Source: Arbacia lixula
Taxonomy: Eukaryota > Echinodermata > Echinoidea > Arbacioida > Arbaciidae
NCBI GenBank assembly: GCA_963669155.1
Contig: OZ022582.1
Coordinates: 28,155,773-28,219,772 of the forward strand
Direction of reading: 5' to 3'
DNA: 64,000 nucleotides
The translations under genes were made by a program, and so were the position numbers. Positions 46,701 through 58,995 of this stretch are shown here, piece by piece (within the stretch, counting starts at the first letter, position 1; every line of letters begins with the position of its first letter). A model generated the notes under the pieces. That model saw only the letters and a program-made list of their open reading frames with translations. It had not been told where the DNA came from and did no database searches.

Positions 46701-49319
46701 ATCCTTCAATATCCTCGTCTCAAGTCTGGTATGCCTTTCAGTCCCGTATGTGATGAATGGTGTTATGATTGACATGGTACTGACAGAGATTCAGATCAGG
46801 AGCAAGGGAGTGGTCATCAAATGAAGCACTTCTGTTGTAGGGCTATCTTCCTTAGCTTCTGTAGTTTCAAAATTGTGTGCTTATCTCTGATCGATTTAAC
46901 AAGAGTGATCACTAACAATAGTTCCTTTAACATCCCCTGGAAGAAGCAAAATAGCTTGTTATTTGGTCAAGGAAGTCTCCGCACAAAATATAGTGCTACA
47001 CAGAAGAAACAAAAATATGCTCTGGTTTGGTAAGTGTCATCACTGTGCCAAAATCATTAAAGAGCTTGGGGGTTTACCTGCCATAGCACCAGGCAGTGTA
47101 CAATGAGGTGTATTACAGCAATAGCTGAAGTGTTAGCAGCCCCAAGGTTGACACGGGAGTGCACGTCTTTCTTGTTTTGGTAGAGGATATCCTCATGTAG
47201 AGGTTACTAAAACTTCAAGCTTATTTGTCAGATCGGATAACTTTGTCAAACTTTGGGGTAATACGGACTCAGTGTTTTTGTTCCCCTGTAGATAGCCCCT
47301 TCGTGTGGTTATAGTTCCCTCGTTAGAGCCAGAAGCCCAGCTGAGGGACTGCATAGACACTGTGACTTACTCATTAGCATATCAAGACCTCTTGTAAAAA
47401 TGAGAATTTTTACAGCCCACCATTTGCACTCATTTTAAAAAACATGGGATGATAGGTGCAACCCACTTTGGCAGCAAAAAGAGTTGAATGCATGCTCTTG
47501 TATATTACAAGACCACTGCAGTGCTCTGTAGCACCACCTAAAGATGATGCTGATGATGAAGGAAAAAAAAGTTGACTTCTAACAAAAATCTATAGAAATT
47601 TGCTGGCAAATAGTGCGCATGAGAATCTGATCTCAGTATTATGTCTTTTTCGACTAAAATACAAATGATGTAAAACATCAGTGTCAGTGTTACTTGCTCT
47701 TACTTTACCAAATCCTTTATTGACCCGAAAGTTTGATGAAACAGTGTTGCACAATAGATAGTTCATCCAAACTGAATCATGTTTGGCAGGATATAGGAAG
47801 CATAGTTTACTGGTAATCCTCTCCCAGCAATGCATAACTACAAATCACATGGATTAATTTGATTAAGATCAAGGATAACTATCCATTGTAATCTGGAATT
47901 AACAATCAATGCCATTTCTATGTAGTCCTTCATAGGAATTATATAGTTTAAGGTGCAATTGCACCATCTTCCATTTGATGCTATTTCAAAAGCTATGTGT
48001 AATGTATTGTTTGTTGGGGGAGGACAGATGCGTAGGCAAACAGGAAAGTGTTAATGGATAAATATGCTCAAAAGTAGGTTAACGGATTAATTGGGTACCG
48101 GATTTATTAGTCAGGACTGTACCAGTATGTGAACAAATACGAACTGTACAGTGAGTATTTAGATTTAATAGCCCAATATTTGGGCGAAGTTTTTGCCTTT
48201 TTTTGCCTGTAAAACAACTTCTTTTCTTTAAAGTATTTTTGTTTATTGAAGAGGGATCATGACCCAATTTGAAAAACAACATGTTTGAATGGAGAAAACA
48301 GGACGGATAATGCCTTTTAAAGACAGCCAGTCCCTTTTTCAGATCACCACAAAACCATCGAAACATTAGCAAAACATATAGAGAAGTATTAGCAAGCTCT
48401 ATATTCACAATTTGAAACTGATACGTAGTGTAAAATTCAAATAATGCACGTAAACAACGTCTGATTAATAGTCTTTACCTCAGGCTCTTAGCAGTTTGTG
48501 TTGAAATATCTGCTTTATTGATTAATCTGTTTATTAAATTATAAAACGTATTATGAAAAAAATTGTTCTATGAAAGGAATCATCTCAAAAGTTTGGTAGT
48601 TACTCATAAAATTAGGATTTCACACACGCATAATAACCACATAGATACTGTAACAAAGACTAATACTTTTTTCGTAGTACGAAAAAAGTCGGTTTGAAAT
48701 TTAACGGCTAAATTTTTTTACATATACAGAAAGCTTCAACATGCTATATTCTTAGAAATGGTCTTGAATCACACTTTCTTCAATTTACGATCGTGATAGA
48801 CGATTTCAAATTTTAAGCTTGCAAAAGGGATGGACAATCTTTAAGGTGGGAGGAACGAAAGAAGAAAAGGATACCGATTGTACTCTTGACAGATGGACCA
48901 ATAAAATGGAAGGAATCATTCTATTAGTGTCCCACTGAGCACAAGCAAAGATCTACCAGAATCTAGGATGGCAGAGCCCTGCCACATTACCCACACCAGC
49001 CAGACTAGGGCACGCCGGACCAGACCACTCGTTAGACCCATCAAATAACACAGTCTGCAGCAATTAATTAAAGAATAACATCAAATTTGTGTCCGCATTT
49101 TCAGGAATTTTGCATGAAAGTGGCTTTGCGGCGTGACATTGGTCGTTTTGATGTGGGCAAAGTGAGTGAGAGGAGAGAGATGATGAGAAAGGGGAAGTGG
49201 TTTAAAAAAGATAGAGAAAGAGAAGAGGAAGAGAAGAAGAAAAAGTAGAAGGGGTGCAAATAAAGTGAAATTAAGTATAAATATAGACAAAAAGAAAGGA
49301 AGATAGTACCAACAAGAGG
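46701..49319. other. Noncoding DNA, nothing recognised
   Basis: No coding or repeat signal identified. Confidence 0.45.
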
Positions 49320-49388
49320 GAGAGTAAGACAAGAGAGTGACAAAGAAGAGAGAGAGAGGGGGGGGAGTGAAAGGGAGTGGGTGGTATT

Positions 49389-49434
<46 letters not shown>

Positions 49435-49790
49435 ATAAGAAAGATAGATGTATAAAACAGAGATATAGTAGAGAAAGAGAGAGAAAGAAGAGTGTGATGT
49501 ATAGGGTCATAGAGAGAGAAGAGGAAGAAATAAGGACAGAGAAAGAGAGGAAGAGAAAGAAAGAAAGAAACAGAGATAGAGAGAAAAAAGGGAAAAAAAG
49601 AAAGAGAGTAACCAAAAATTAAGAATCGACATAGCGAATGAGAAAAAAAGAAAGGGAGGGGAGATAATGAGAAAGAGAGATATTGAGAAAGAAAGAGAAA
49701 GAAAAGATAGAGTGGTAGAGAAAGAAAATAAAGCAAAAGAGAAAGAAAGAGGGAGAGAAGAGAAAAGAAGAGAAGGAGAGATGGGCAGGG
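49320..49790. repeat. Purine-rich (GA)n / (GAAA)n region
   Basis: Almost pure A/G for 470 bp with (GA)n at 49389-49432 and 'gaaagaaagaaagaaa' at 49555-49570. The Ser/Leu/Phe-rich 211-codon minus frame is an artefact. Confidence 0.95.
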
Positions 49791-49799
49791 GAGAGGAGC

Positions 49800-50036
49800 G
49801 TGGGAATGCCAGTCAAGTTCAAGGAAGACGGGAGCACGTCCTCCCCGTTGTTTTTCTTTTGGTTCATCTCCACCTTGCGCCTAATGGGCATGGAGACAAG
49901 GGCCCGGTGGGGGGCTCCACGCACCTCTTATTGGCCCAGACAGAACCCATTCTTGGGGTCTGATCGTGTTTCCAGCTCCTCCACCACTCAGTAGTTGGGG
50001 AAATTTGCCCCTTGAGGGGGTCCCTGAGCAGAGCCC
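49800..50036. other. GC-rich non-repetitive segment
   Basis: Complex sequence between GA and CA repeats, with 'attggccca' (CCAAT-like, 49930) and several ggggcc-type motifs. No exon recognised; regulatory role only speculative. Confidence 0.25.

Positions 50037-50040
<4 letters not shown>

Positions 50041-50079
<39 letters not shown>
50041..50079. repeat. (CA)n microsatellite
   Basis: About 19 CA units, apparently uninterrupted. Confidence 0.97.
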
Positions 50080-50083
<4 letters not shown>

Positions 50084-50295
50084 TACCACAGAGATCACCC
50101 TCTCACCAAAAAAGTACATCGAAATTGAGACGAGAGGAGGGACCAAGAGGGGGGGGGGGCCATTTTGAGAGATTGAGAGATAAACTAGAAACATCCGCTT
50201 TATTGGGGTGTCAACAATTTGCCAACCCTAATGTAGGGCCACTTACCCTAGCAGCAAAAAATCATGATTTTTTAATATCGCCAGCGAAAGTGAAA

Positions 50296-50308
50296 GTTGC
50301 TAGGCAAC
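50296..50308. promoter_or_regulatory. Palindromic RFX X-box-like site
   Basis: GTTGCTAGGCAAC has both half sites with a short spacer, a form known for RFX targets such as ciliary genes. No gene start is evident nearby. Confidence 0.35.
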
Positions 50309-51288
50309 CACCCCAAACATACCCTCAAGTATTTTTTAAAACATCCCAATCCGGAGTGTGATTTGTGTAACATATTTATGATATGAAAGTGATTTGGGGG
50401 TATAAATGAGCCCACTGAGTGTCAAAATAACTGTTCAGTGAACATACGGGCAGCACCCTGTAGGAGTGATACATTCTTTCTGTACATAAAGGCCATGAGT
50501 CGATATTTGCCCTCAAACTAAAGACCACCTGTGGATGATGAGCACAATTTTGTACACACAGCTAACCATACAGCTCAACCATAAGGAGACTGCGCTTTCT
50601 GAGAAAATACTGTTTGCTATGAATGATATACTTCAGAGACTTTCTGTGCGATGCATGAGCAAGATCCTACCCTGATCATACCCTGAGCATCCATTGTTTA
50701 CCGTAAAGTTTACAGAGAAAACTATTGTTAAAACTTTTGAATGTCGCTCATATTTCTTCAATTTTCCTCGTCTGCTTCCCTCAATTTTGTGTACTTTTAT
50801 TCAATTTAACTTATCATCCTGGTTGTATTACTCTTTAACATCAATAGATTCATGTTGTTGTGTAGAAGGTGAATAAAATGTTTCCATAACAACAGCACAT
50901 TTTATGAGTTTCTATAAAGTAAACTTTACTTCCTCTAGATATATCCTAATGAAACGTTTGCGCTCAATTTTCAATAGACCTGTAGATAATGGCAAGTTTT
51001 GAGCCTATAACAAATCAATCATGCTTATTTTCATCCTCAGAGTAAATCTGCCATTCATGGAAGCTGTCAATTCATTTATCCTTCCATCTTGTTTTCACAA
51101 ATAATAAATCCCTTTATTAGCCTTGACTTTGATTTTGAATTCCTCATCCCATGAAGAGTAATTTTGCTACCCAATTTCACCAGTTAAATAGGATAAACAA
51201 AAGAAATGATCAGGTCAGAGAAATGACAGCAGGGGAATATGAGACAAAGAGAGCCTAGCCTGACAGTGAAGACCAATGCCAATCCATG
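50309..51288. other. Noncoding DNA, nothing recognised
   Basis: No coding or repeat signal identified. Confidence 0.4.
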
Positions 51289-51858
51289 TACCCATTTTAC
51301 ATTTGCAAAAATTTCCTTAGTCCCGTACTAAAGGTGGGAATAAGGGGGTCTAGGCTTGGACCTTTTTCTGTTCACATTGGTTTATACCAAAGTGGGCTAG
51401 CCCCACTGATAGTACGGGACTATTTGGCCCTGCAGGGCTAACTATGTAATTGTGGTGCAAAGCAATCAAATCCACGGCTAAGAGCTCAAGTGTGAACAGA
51501 AACCAAAAATAGTATGGGGCTAAGGAAAAGCGGCGCTAAGTTCGCAAGGTGGAAACGCAGTGATCAATCAGGTAATGCACAAGAGGCGTGGGACCTTGAT
51601 GCTTTTTAATAAGGAGTTGTAAAAAGGACATATAAGACGTACACTCATAAATAAATAAATATTCATAAGCTATCATGAAGGTCAGGGGCTAACGATTTTG
51701 AATGTGAACATTGTGAATTTCCGTAGCCAGGTTTAAGCAAATGATATAGGGCTAAGAATGCCAGTGTAAAAAGCATCCAAAAATAGTATTGGATTAAGGG
51801 AAGTACAGGGCTAACGATGGTACAGGGTTAAGAGAACCTATTGTAAAAAGGGTTATAG
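51289..51858. mobile_element. MITE-like element, 'ttagtcccgtacta' family, copy 2
   Basis: Left 'tacccattttacatttg' and right 'ctattgtaaaaagggttata' are inverted-related. Interior blocks 'gcaaaaatttccttag', 'gttcacattggttta', 'aaatagtatggggctaag' and 'aaacgcagtgatcaatcagg' match 15744-16372. It lacks the poly-G insertion of copy 1. Confidence 0.85.
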
Positions 51859-53597
51859 TTTACTTCACTATGATGTGAGCTCTTTCTACTAGAGAACAGG
51901 AAAGGTTGAATATTTCTTTGAATTAGTTTTGTCAGGGAAAGAAAACCATAAAGGAGGAAATGAAGAAGGAATGATATCATAACAAGGGCAAAGAATTAAT
52001 TGTATTTCATGCAGAAGATTGGAGATGGGGAATAAGGAGGGAATAATATTGTACTAAGGGAAAGGATTGATTAATAGTTAAGTTTTTTTTTAGATGGGGG
52101 AACGGGTGGAGCATGGAAAGGAAAAAATGTAGAAGAGAAGATAGAAATATGGAGGAAGGAGATGAGATAAGAAGAGAGGAAGGAGGGAAGGATGGAGGAA
52201 GAGAGTGAGGTGGAGTGAAAAGGAAATGAGGTATGAAAGAGAGAAAGAGACATGGAGATAGAAGGAGTATGCGCAGTCTGCCTGTTTGTGTGAATGTTTA
52301 ACACCCCCACAAAAAGGTCATTGTGTTAGAAAGCTAATCGATCTATGGTTCATTTCAAATGACAGGATGACGGGAAATCATCCTTGATCAATCCACCTTT
52401 TTATGATTTCTATCCTTTGCTCATCGCTATTTAAGGGAATAGTTCTTTCCCCAAGATTAATATCCCAGTCTTGAAGTCATAAAACAAAGGTAAAAGCCAA
52501 AGGTAATTCCAAACCCTGTGCATGGACTATCCAAACAAGCTAACTCATTATGACAGTAGTTTGTGGTTGCCTCGTTTGGATTCTGCCGACAATTTTCAAA
52601 AGCACTAATAAAACAGAAGCAGAGCTGGAGAGGGAACTGGTAATATCACATCATAAATCATTTTCCATTTAGACGGGACAAATCGAGGCTCGTGGCCAGA
52701 GCTATGATCAGTTTTGACATGGCATGATAAGTGTGTGTTTACTTTTCTCAGTGACAGCAGTTAAAGCTTTTCCTCTCTTTTTAAAAATGTGCTTGGGGGA
52801 AAAAGAACTTATCTCGGTCCGCTTGCCCTGCTTCTTAAATTGGAAATTAATAGCTTGTCAGTGGGGTAGAGGGAGGCCTGTGCACAGTGTTTTGCATTTC
52901 AGCAATGGAATCGTAATGAGAGATGATTGTTCTTGTATTTTTCTGATTACAGCATATCAAGGATAATGCCTCCCTCAGTGCAGTGCCAAGACATTGGGAA
53001 TTTTGTTCTTTGTAATGTTTGTTATTATGTTGTTGTTGTTTTTAGGTAATGGTTTACTTTTAGGTAATGGTTTACATTTGAAAAACTTTTTCTTGTTATG
53101 GAAGAGACTTGATTGACTAGATGAATGTGTGTCAATACTTTGTCTATAATACAACGCAGCCTGAAAACATATTTTCTTCATGTTTACTTTTTTTTAACAT
53201 ATACTCTTTTTGGTCATTGCTTGATTTTTGCTGACATGCAATATTTTTTCATAAGAATCAGAATGAAAAAGGCTCCTTTTTGCATACCAATAACACATCA
53301 ATTCATACAGAAATAAGAACATCGCAATATCCATTACAACATGATAGGCAGACTTTGAACAAGGTCAGATAATAAAATATGACAGACACATATCAAGCAC
53401 AAGGAAAAATAATCTTCAACAAAAACCTTTTCAAGATTTAGAATACTGGTAATTGGTTCTTTTTCAATTAATGTGCAGTTATTAGACTAAAAGGAGTTAC
53501 ATATAAGTACTGGGCTTGAGAGTGATCGTAATTTGACTTGGGATTGATTTATATCATTTGTAACTCTGCACATTAGATAGGGATTGGACTTGCGATC
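51859..53597. other. Noncoding DNA with a small duplication
   Basis: 52130-52265 is purine-rich. 'ttttaggtaatggtttac' occurs twice in tandem at about 53039-53076. No gene recognised. Confidence 0.5.
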
Positions 53598-53993
53598 AAT
53601 TCTCCCTATCGCATATAGCTCTCCGAATCTGAACGTGTGTGGCGCTCTAATTTTTTTACCTTTAATTCTTGGGATATGAACTTCCGGTCCACGAACATTC
53701 GGCAATCCCGTACAATAAGGGACCAGGGTATCCAACTAATTTTATGAATATTAACCCTAAACCTAACCCTGACCTTAACACTAACCCTAAACCTTATTCT
53801 AAACCTAACCCTGACCCTAACCACAACCCTACACAAAATTTTCACTGCTTAATTCATAAAAAAAGTGATTTCTTGGTCACTTTCTGCCGACAACCAGCTC
53901 TTACCGGAAGTATACGTCCCAAGAGCAATCGATCAGATATCGGTATCGTGAGGTGATATCGCTTGATATCGGCTATATGCGATAGGGAGAATT
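53598..53993. mobile_element. MITE with telomere-like core, copy 2
   Basis: Same ends and interior as copy 1. Visible differences are a 3-bp deletion ('aacttggg' versus 'aaggg'), about two substitutions near the telomere-like block and one A fewer in a poly-A run. Same orientation, 7.8 kb downstream. Confidence 0.95.
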
Positions 53994-55598
53994 CAGATAA
54001 ATTACAACACTTTATAAAATGGGGTCTATAGAGCTCTCTCCAAGTAGTTTATCTGGTATAGAAGACTCATTGGCCAAGAAATGCCTGATTTGCATGCCCT
54101 CTTGTGCTATACCTGTACCTAAATCTAAAGATGGCAAAAAAATGAAATTTTCGAAAAAGCGTGGAAAATGCAAGAAGATACCCTATCTGAACTTCCCCCA
54201 AAATAATAAAACTGGAAACTGACTTAAAGCAAAATTATAGTGATTGCTAGATTTTGATGAGGTTTTGGGCTGGTCCTCAAAAACCTATAGCCTAGAGACT
54301 GCAGACAGCTGTCCGCTATGGCTCGCACCAATGTGTATGCATGGGTTTAACACAAGCATGCCCGCAGTGTGCAGTGAATCACGCACTGACGGGCGCAATA
54401 GTGAATGTAGACTTTATAACCATCCTATTTTTTCAATTTTCATGAAAAAGTTTGTGAGGCTATGACTGTGAGATTTTGCACACGTTATCGTTGGAGTATA
54501 CTGCTGATTCCTGCCGAGTTTCATGACTTTTGCGAATGGAACACACTGTCTTTAAGTTGGGAAATAGGTTTGCACATGGTGCTTGTTTTTGCCCAAAATG
54601 TGCTCACAATGTTCTCATACCCCCAAGAAATAAAGACGGAGCCCTGTAAGTGCATGACTAACCCAGACAGTTCTCCATCTATCAGCAGACCGGTCTGTGA
54701 GAGGGGGAACCTAATACAGGAATTCCTCCAGGATCTATTGGTTACTCAGACGCGGTGATGTGTCGGCTTCCAAAAAAATGTGTTTCGTCAGTGACGCGCA
54801 TTAGCTCCTCTTTCACGATGTTCTTGTGATGATATCAGACAAACGGTATTATATGGGCTTTGATTGATTTAAAGCAGTTGACAGGTTTTTGTGATATCGA
54901 AAGCATGTCTGGAGTTTCAGATTTCATTGTATAATGTTCAGGATGTGAGAAATACGTAATTTTGATCCTTTTTTGGCTACAGTGTACATGTGTCATGTTT
55001 TTTTCTCCAAAAAGGATTTTCAGTGATGATGATTTTTATGGTGACATACTGACATCATTGCGTGCATTGATATGTGTGTATGTATGTATGTATGTTCTGG
55101 TGGAATTCAATAAAAATATGGTCTTTTTATTAGTTAGTGCCTTTTACCTGGGAATTGGGATAATATTTTGTTTAAATGATTACCTCAAAGGCCTATTGTT
55201 CTATTTTGTGTTTATGCATTTTGTACCTATTCATAAAGAAACATGGTTTTGAATTGTAAAATTTGTGATGTATGATGTTACATTAAGATGCAATAATGAA
55301 TTTCCATTGCAAAGGTTATATCCTTCAGACAATTACATTTAATTTATGTTATGCCGTTTGTAAAAAGAAAATGACAAAATGAAATTAGATTGAATCACTT
55401 TCTTCCTCGACTGGCTGATTCTTTGCATGAATATCAAGTTTTGAACTTTGTTTTTATCAGGCAAAATATTGCCCTGTAGGATCTGTGTGTACTAAGGGTC
55501 AAATAATTGACACGTATATTACCTACATATTGATAAAGTGCTAAGACGAGATTTGACAATGGGATCGATCATTCTTTTATCTTCTCTGTGACCTGCAG
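53994..55598. other. Noncoding sequence upstream of the MICU exon
   Basis: 54010-54760 has several unrelated short plus-strand frames without recognisable domains. A short GTAT run lies at 55075-55094. If the MICU exon is internal, this is intron. Confidence 0.4.
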
Positions 55599-55734
55599 CC
55601 TGAGGACCTATCACTGTACCCGATCTCAGACAAGGAGTACCGCTTCCAGTCCTTCGCATCATGTGAATACAACGGCCAGATCTACATGACACCTCAAGAC
55701 TTTCTGGAGTCGGTGTCTGAGGAGAATCCAAGAC
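55599..55734 (+). CDS. MICU3: Internal exon of a MICU3-like mitochondrial calcium uptake protein
   Basis: One 136-nt exon. Acceptor 'ctctgtgacctgcag' precedes 55599; donor 'gac|GTAAGT' starts at 55735. Read in phase 0 it encodes PEDLSLYPISDKEY, RFQSFASCEYNGQIYMTPQ and DFLESVSEENPR, ending with one spare base (phase 1). The pattern R-F...FAS.E..GQ.(Y/F)MTP.DF is the N-terminal domain signature of the MICU family, the EF-hand proteins that gate the mitochondrial calcium uniporter from the intermembrane space. 'FAS.E..GQ' is closer to MICU3 than MICU2 (FSSLEHEGE), but the paralogue is tentative. The EF hands, the mitochondrial targeting segment and all other exons were not found in the window. 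Codon choice is GC-richer than the flanks, as expected of an exon under selection. No frameshift or stop is present. Confidence 0.85.
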
Positions 55735-56379
55735 GTAAGTGATCCCCTTACCCCCACTCCCAAATTTCCCCTCTCCCCCCTACCACCCTAAATGGATATG
55801 TAGTTATCCCTATGTGTATTGTGTATCATCCTATTTTAAAAGGTGTTTCATAAGTTATCAATGTTCTCAGTATTCTGTACAATGTTGAAAAAGTAAAACC
55901 TATCTCTGATATGTATCATGTAGAACTAAGGTAGAACCCATCTGAAGCAAAACCTGATTTTTTCAGAGAAAATTGTTGAGGTCCATGAAACAATAGGTAC
56001 ATTCTGAAGAATGTGACAGATATTTCCACAGATTTATTGGTATTTTTGTTTATGTCTGTGATCATAGATCTATTTTTTGCATCTCTACTTGAGACTTATA
56101 ATCCCTTAAAGCTTTCTTAAAGATAATTCCATGATGTTTTTTCCTTGCTTTTCTTTCATTTCTTATCTATCAATATATGTATTTTTTTTTAACTTAGTAG
56201 CAATGCCTGTTTTCATGTAATATTATCACAGTGTGTGTTTGATTGCAATTGATTGCAAGCAAGAAATTGGTTCCATGTCCATAAGACATTTTCCTTGTCT
56301 TTGCCCTGTTCATTGTGCTCCTATTCCAGACCATTTTCTCATTTTTAACCATACACATCTGTGTAACTGTCTCCATCTT
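55735..56379. other. Probable intron after the MICU exon
   Basis: AT-rich, with poly-T and no coding signal. Confidence 0.5.
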
Positions 56380-56532
56380 AAACCCTTACATTACCAGGCC
56401 TTGAAATCCCCATTGGCTTACTACAGACCTTCATGCCAATGGTACTGAAAGGGTTAACCCTTACATTACCAGGCCTTGAAAAAGAAATTGACTTCCTGCT
56501 CATCTTCATGACAATGGTAATGAGAGAATTAA
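56380..56532. mobile_element. Short element dimer, 'ttaccaggccttgaaa' variant
   Basis: Two head-to-tail units of about 74 bp, each 'aacccttacattaccaggcc' ... 'cttcatgccaatggtactga', joined at 'agggttaaccct' (GTTAAC 56453-56458). The right end is 'gagagaattaa'. Confidence 0.8.
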
Positions 56533-57054
56533 ATCAGTATTAATGTTTAAATATCCACAGCAGTGATTCAACATGTGTACTGTCTGATTGCCTAGTGAAA
56601 ACTTCTAGTTTGAAGGAGGATAGCTACTGCCTTTTACCCCTGCTTGCTTTTGAGTTAAAGTGTACATTTTTAAAAGAAGGAAGGGGGAACTTCTTTTTGA
56701 AACCCAACAAGTATATTATTGAGTCTCGTTAAACCACTCTACACAGCAATTGTAAGAGGCATGTGTCAAAACCACAAGATATTCCAAAATCGAGGAGAGG
56801 ATCAACTTATGTAAGTAAATAAACACAGGATAAAGTTTGTAGCCCCCTGCCAGACGAACTTTCCTCTGTGCAAGTATGTTGCCATGGTGAAGCATATTCT
56901 TTGGTAAGGTAGTCTTCTTTGCAAATGATGATTTTATATGTGTCTATACTGATGGTCCAGGTACATTTCTAATACTAGTGGACTCCAGCTCTCACAAGGA
57001 GACCATCATCACCTTATGGTTGGTTCTTCTCATACCGGAGCTAATTTCATATCA
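56533..57054. other. Noncoding DNA
   Basis: An X-box-like 'gttgccatggtgaa' lies at 56879-56892. Nothing else recognised. Confidence 0.4.
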
Positions 57055-57214
57055 GGGCCCTGTTGTATAAAACTCACTATTGATTGTAACTCTGCTATCA
57101 ATGGCAACTTCTATGGAAAGCTTTCATTTGATTGGCTGTTAAATGGCACTACCATAGTAATTACCATTGATGACAAGAGTTACCATAAATGGTAAATTGC
57201 TTGCACTGGGGCCC
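57055..57214. mobile_element. Hairpin MITE, 'gggccctgttgtataaa' family
   Basis: Left 'gggccctgttgtataaaact' with 'gattgtaactctgctatcaa', mirrored in diverged form by 'ttgatgacaagagttaccat' and 'ttgcactggggccc'. The 'ttgattggctgtt' loop recalls 24551-24708. Confidence 0.8.
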
Positions 57215-57662
57215 AGTAAGTGAGAGCTCGGACTGACACAAGAGCCCATCTTCTGCACCATCTTACACCTGTCAGAGAACGCTTCAAGCGTAAGGAACTG
57301 TAAATACTTCTAGAGTGGTTTTTGGATTGAGACCTTACAAGTGTCTTTAACTCTGTAAATGCCATGGATGCATGTTTTGCACAAGAAATAAACATGATAA
57401 ATTCCATAGTGCAGCACTTGATCTAGCAGAGAAAGAATTATGGATATATTTTATTGCTGTGTGGCCTGATAACCTCCTCAGACAATAGCATTGTCTCAGA
57501 TTGTATAATTGAATGCCTCCCTCTCTTATGGTGCATTCACACTAGAGTAGTTAGTGGAAGTGATAATTCTGTAGGGTTGTTCATACTTTCTGTTGTAGGC
57601 CAGCAATGGACACCCTTAGGGTCATCCACCATCACAGGAACATGACCTCCACTACTCAAGTC

Positions 57663-57995
57663 CTCACCTCGCTAGCTTGATACTGAGAGGGTTAACCCCA
57701 TCAGTACCATAGGTGCATGACATGTGTGATAAGTCAATGGGCCTCTCCTGGCTTGGTACTGAGAGGGTTAACCCCATCAGTACCATAGGTGCATGGTATG
57801 TGTAATAAGTCAATGGGCTTCTCCTGGCTTGGTACTGAGAGGGTTAAGCCTATCATTTCCATGAAAGATGTAAGATGTGTAATAAGTCAATGGGCTTCTC
57901 CTAGCTTGGTACTAACAGGGTTAACCCCGTCAGTACCATAGGTGCATGGCATAAAGGCAATGAACTTTTGCTGACTTGCTACTGAGAGGGTTAAC
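57663..57995. mobile_element. Tandem array of >4 short GTTAAC-bounded elements
   Basis: GTTAA junctions lie at 57691, 57767, 57843, 57920 and 57990, so units are 76, 76, 77 and 70 bp. Each unit reads 'gttaaccccatcagtaccat', 'aggtgcatg', 'taagtcaatgggc', 'tctcctggcttggtactgag', 'aggg'. Unit ends are inverted repeats, so every junction is itself an imperfect palindrome of about 36 bp centred on GTTAAC. A partial unit lies to the left. Confidence 0.9.
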
Positions 57996-58800
57996 CCCCT
58001 CCACTAAGGTGCTGCCATCCTCTTCCTAGACTGCCACATGAAAACAAAACACACTGATGTGAACGTGGCTTCAGCCCAACCAAGTCTGTCTGTAGACGGT
58101 GCAGACCCCTTGAAGATGGTGCATCTACATGTCTCGATGATGTCTTGATGTCTCGGTGTCCGGTATCATTGTTGTCCCACACAGCCCCCAGGCTCTATAT
58201 TTAGGTCCCCAAGCCTCCTTCCCCAGCCTGAGGTGGAGTGACCTCTGTGTTTGCTTTGATTCATAATTTATGGATGTCTACATGTCGTTGCGCATGCACG
58301 TCCCCCCAGAGATGTGGGAGAGATGCCAACCGAGCTGTGGTCATGACGTTGTGCTTTTGGCATGGTCCTTTGATGCTGGTTGTGGAAACTCACCACTTTC
58401 TGCTGCTCTTGACAATAATTGTTCATAATTAGTTTGTACGACAACAAGTTTGGAATTCCCATTAGTATTTGTGGTCATTCTTGTGTAATACTATCATCAG
58501 TAAGCACTATTTGGAGGACTTAGTTATCATCTCTCTGGTCAGATAACGCATTGGGGGCTTAATGTTTTGTGCAAGGTCATGATATCAAACTATCCTTTAG
58601 GGAGGATTAATTTTTCCTCGCACGGTATTCCTTTGTGGATGGATGAAGTATTAGATTTAATTATATTTCTTGGGGTAGATTTTAGCATGTCACACCTAAT
58701 GACTTAGATCTGGGGATGGGTGTGCTTATAAATGTTTTTAGTAAAACCTCTACCAGTAAAACTGTTTCCTTCTGCAAAAGCCCTATCTCATCAGTGTTCC
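57996..58800. other. Noncoding DNA, nothing recognised
   Basis: No coding or repeat signal identified. Confidence 0.4.
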
Positions 58801-58804
58801 TTAG

Positions 58805-58995
58805 GGGGGGGAGGGAGGAGGGAGTGTGAGGGGCTATCTTTAATATGCCAATTCAGAAGTTCAGATGGTGGGGGCAGGGGAGAAAGTTGGGGAGGGAGGG
58901 GGAAAGAGGGAAAGGGGGAGGGAGTGTAAGGGGCTATCTTGAATACACCAATTCAGAAGTCTGTGGGGGTGGGGGCAAGGGAGAAAGCTGTCCAC
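58805..58995. repeat. Two-copy G-rich tandem duplication, 100-bp period
   Basis: 'ggagtgtgaggggctatctt' at 58821 recurs as 'ggagtgtaaggggctatctt' at 58921. Both are followed by 'aata..ccaattcagaagt' and 'gtgggggcaggggagaaag' type sequence. Confidence 0.85.

Noticed and set aside
49101..49736. 211-codon minus-strand frame resembling a membrane protein
   Set aside because: Phe/Ser/Leu richness comes from the GA/GAAA purine tract; not a real transmembrane protein.
57663..57995. CRISPR-like array
   Set aside because: The whole 76-bp unit repeats with no unique spacers, and the sequence is eukaryotic.
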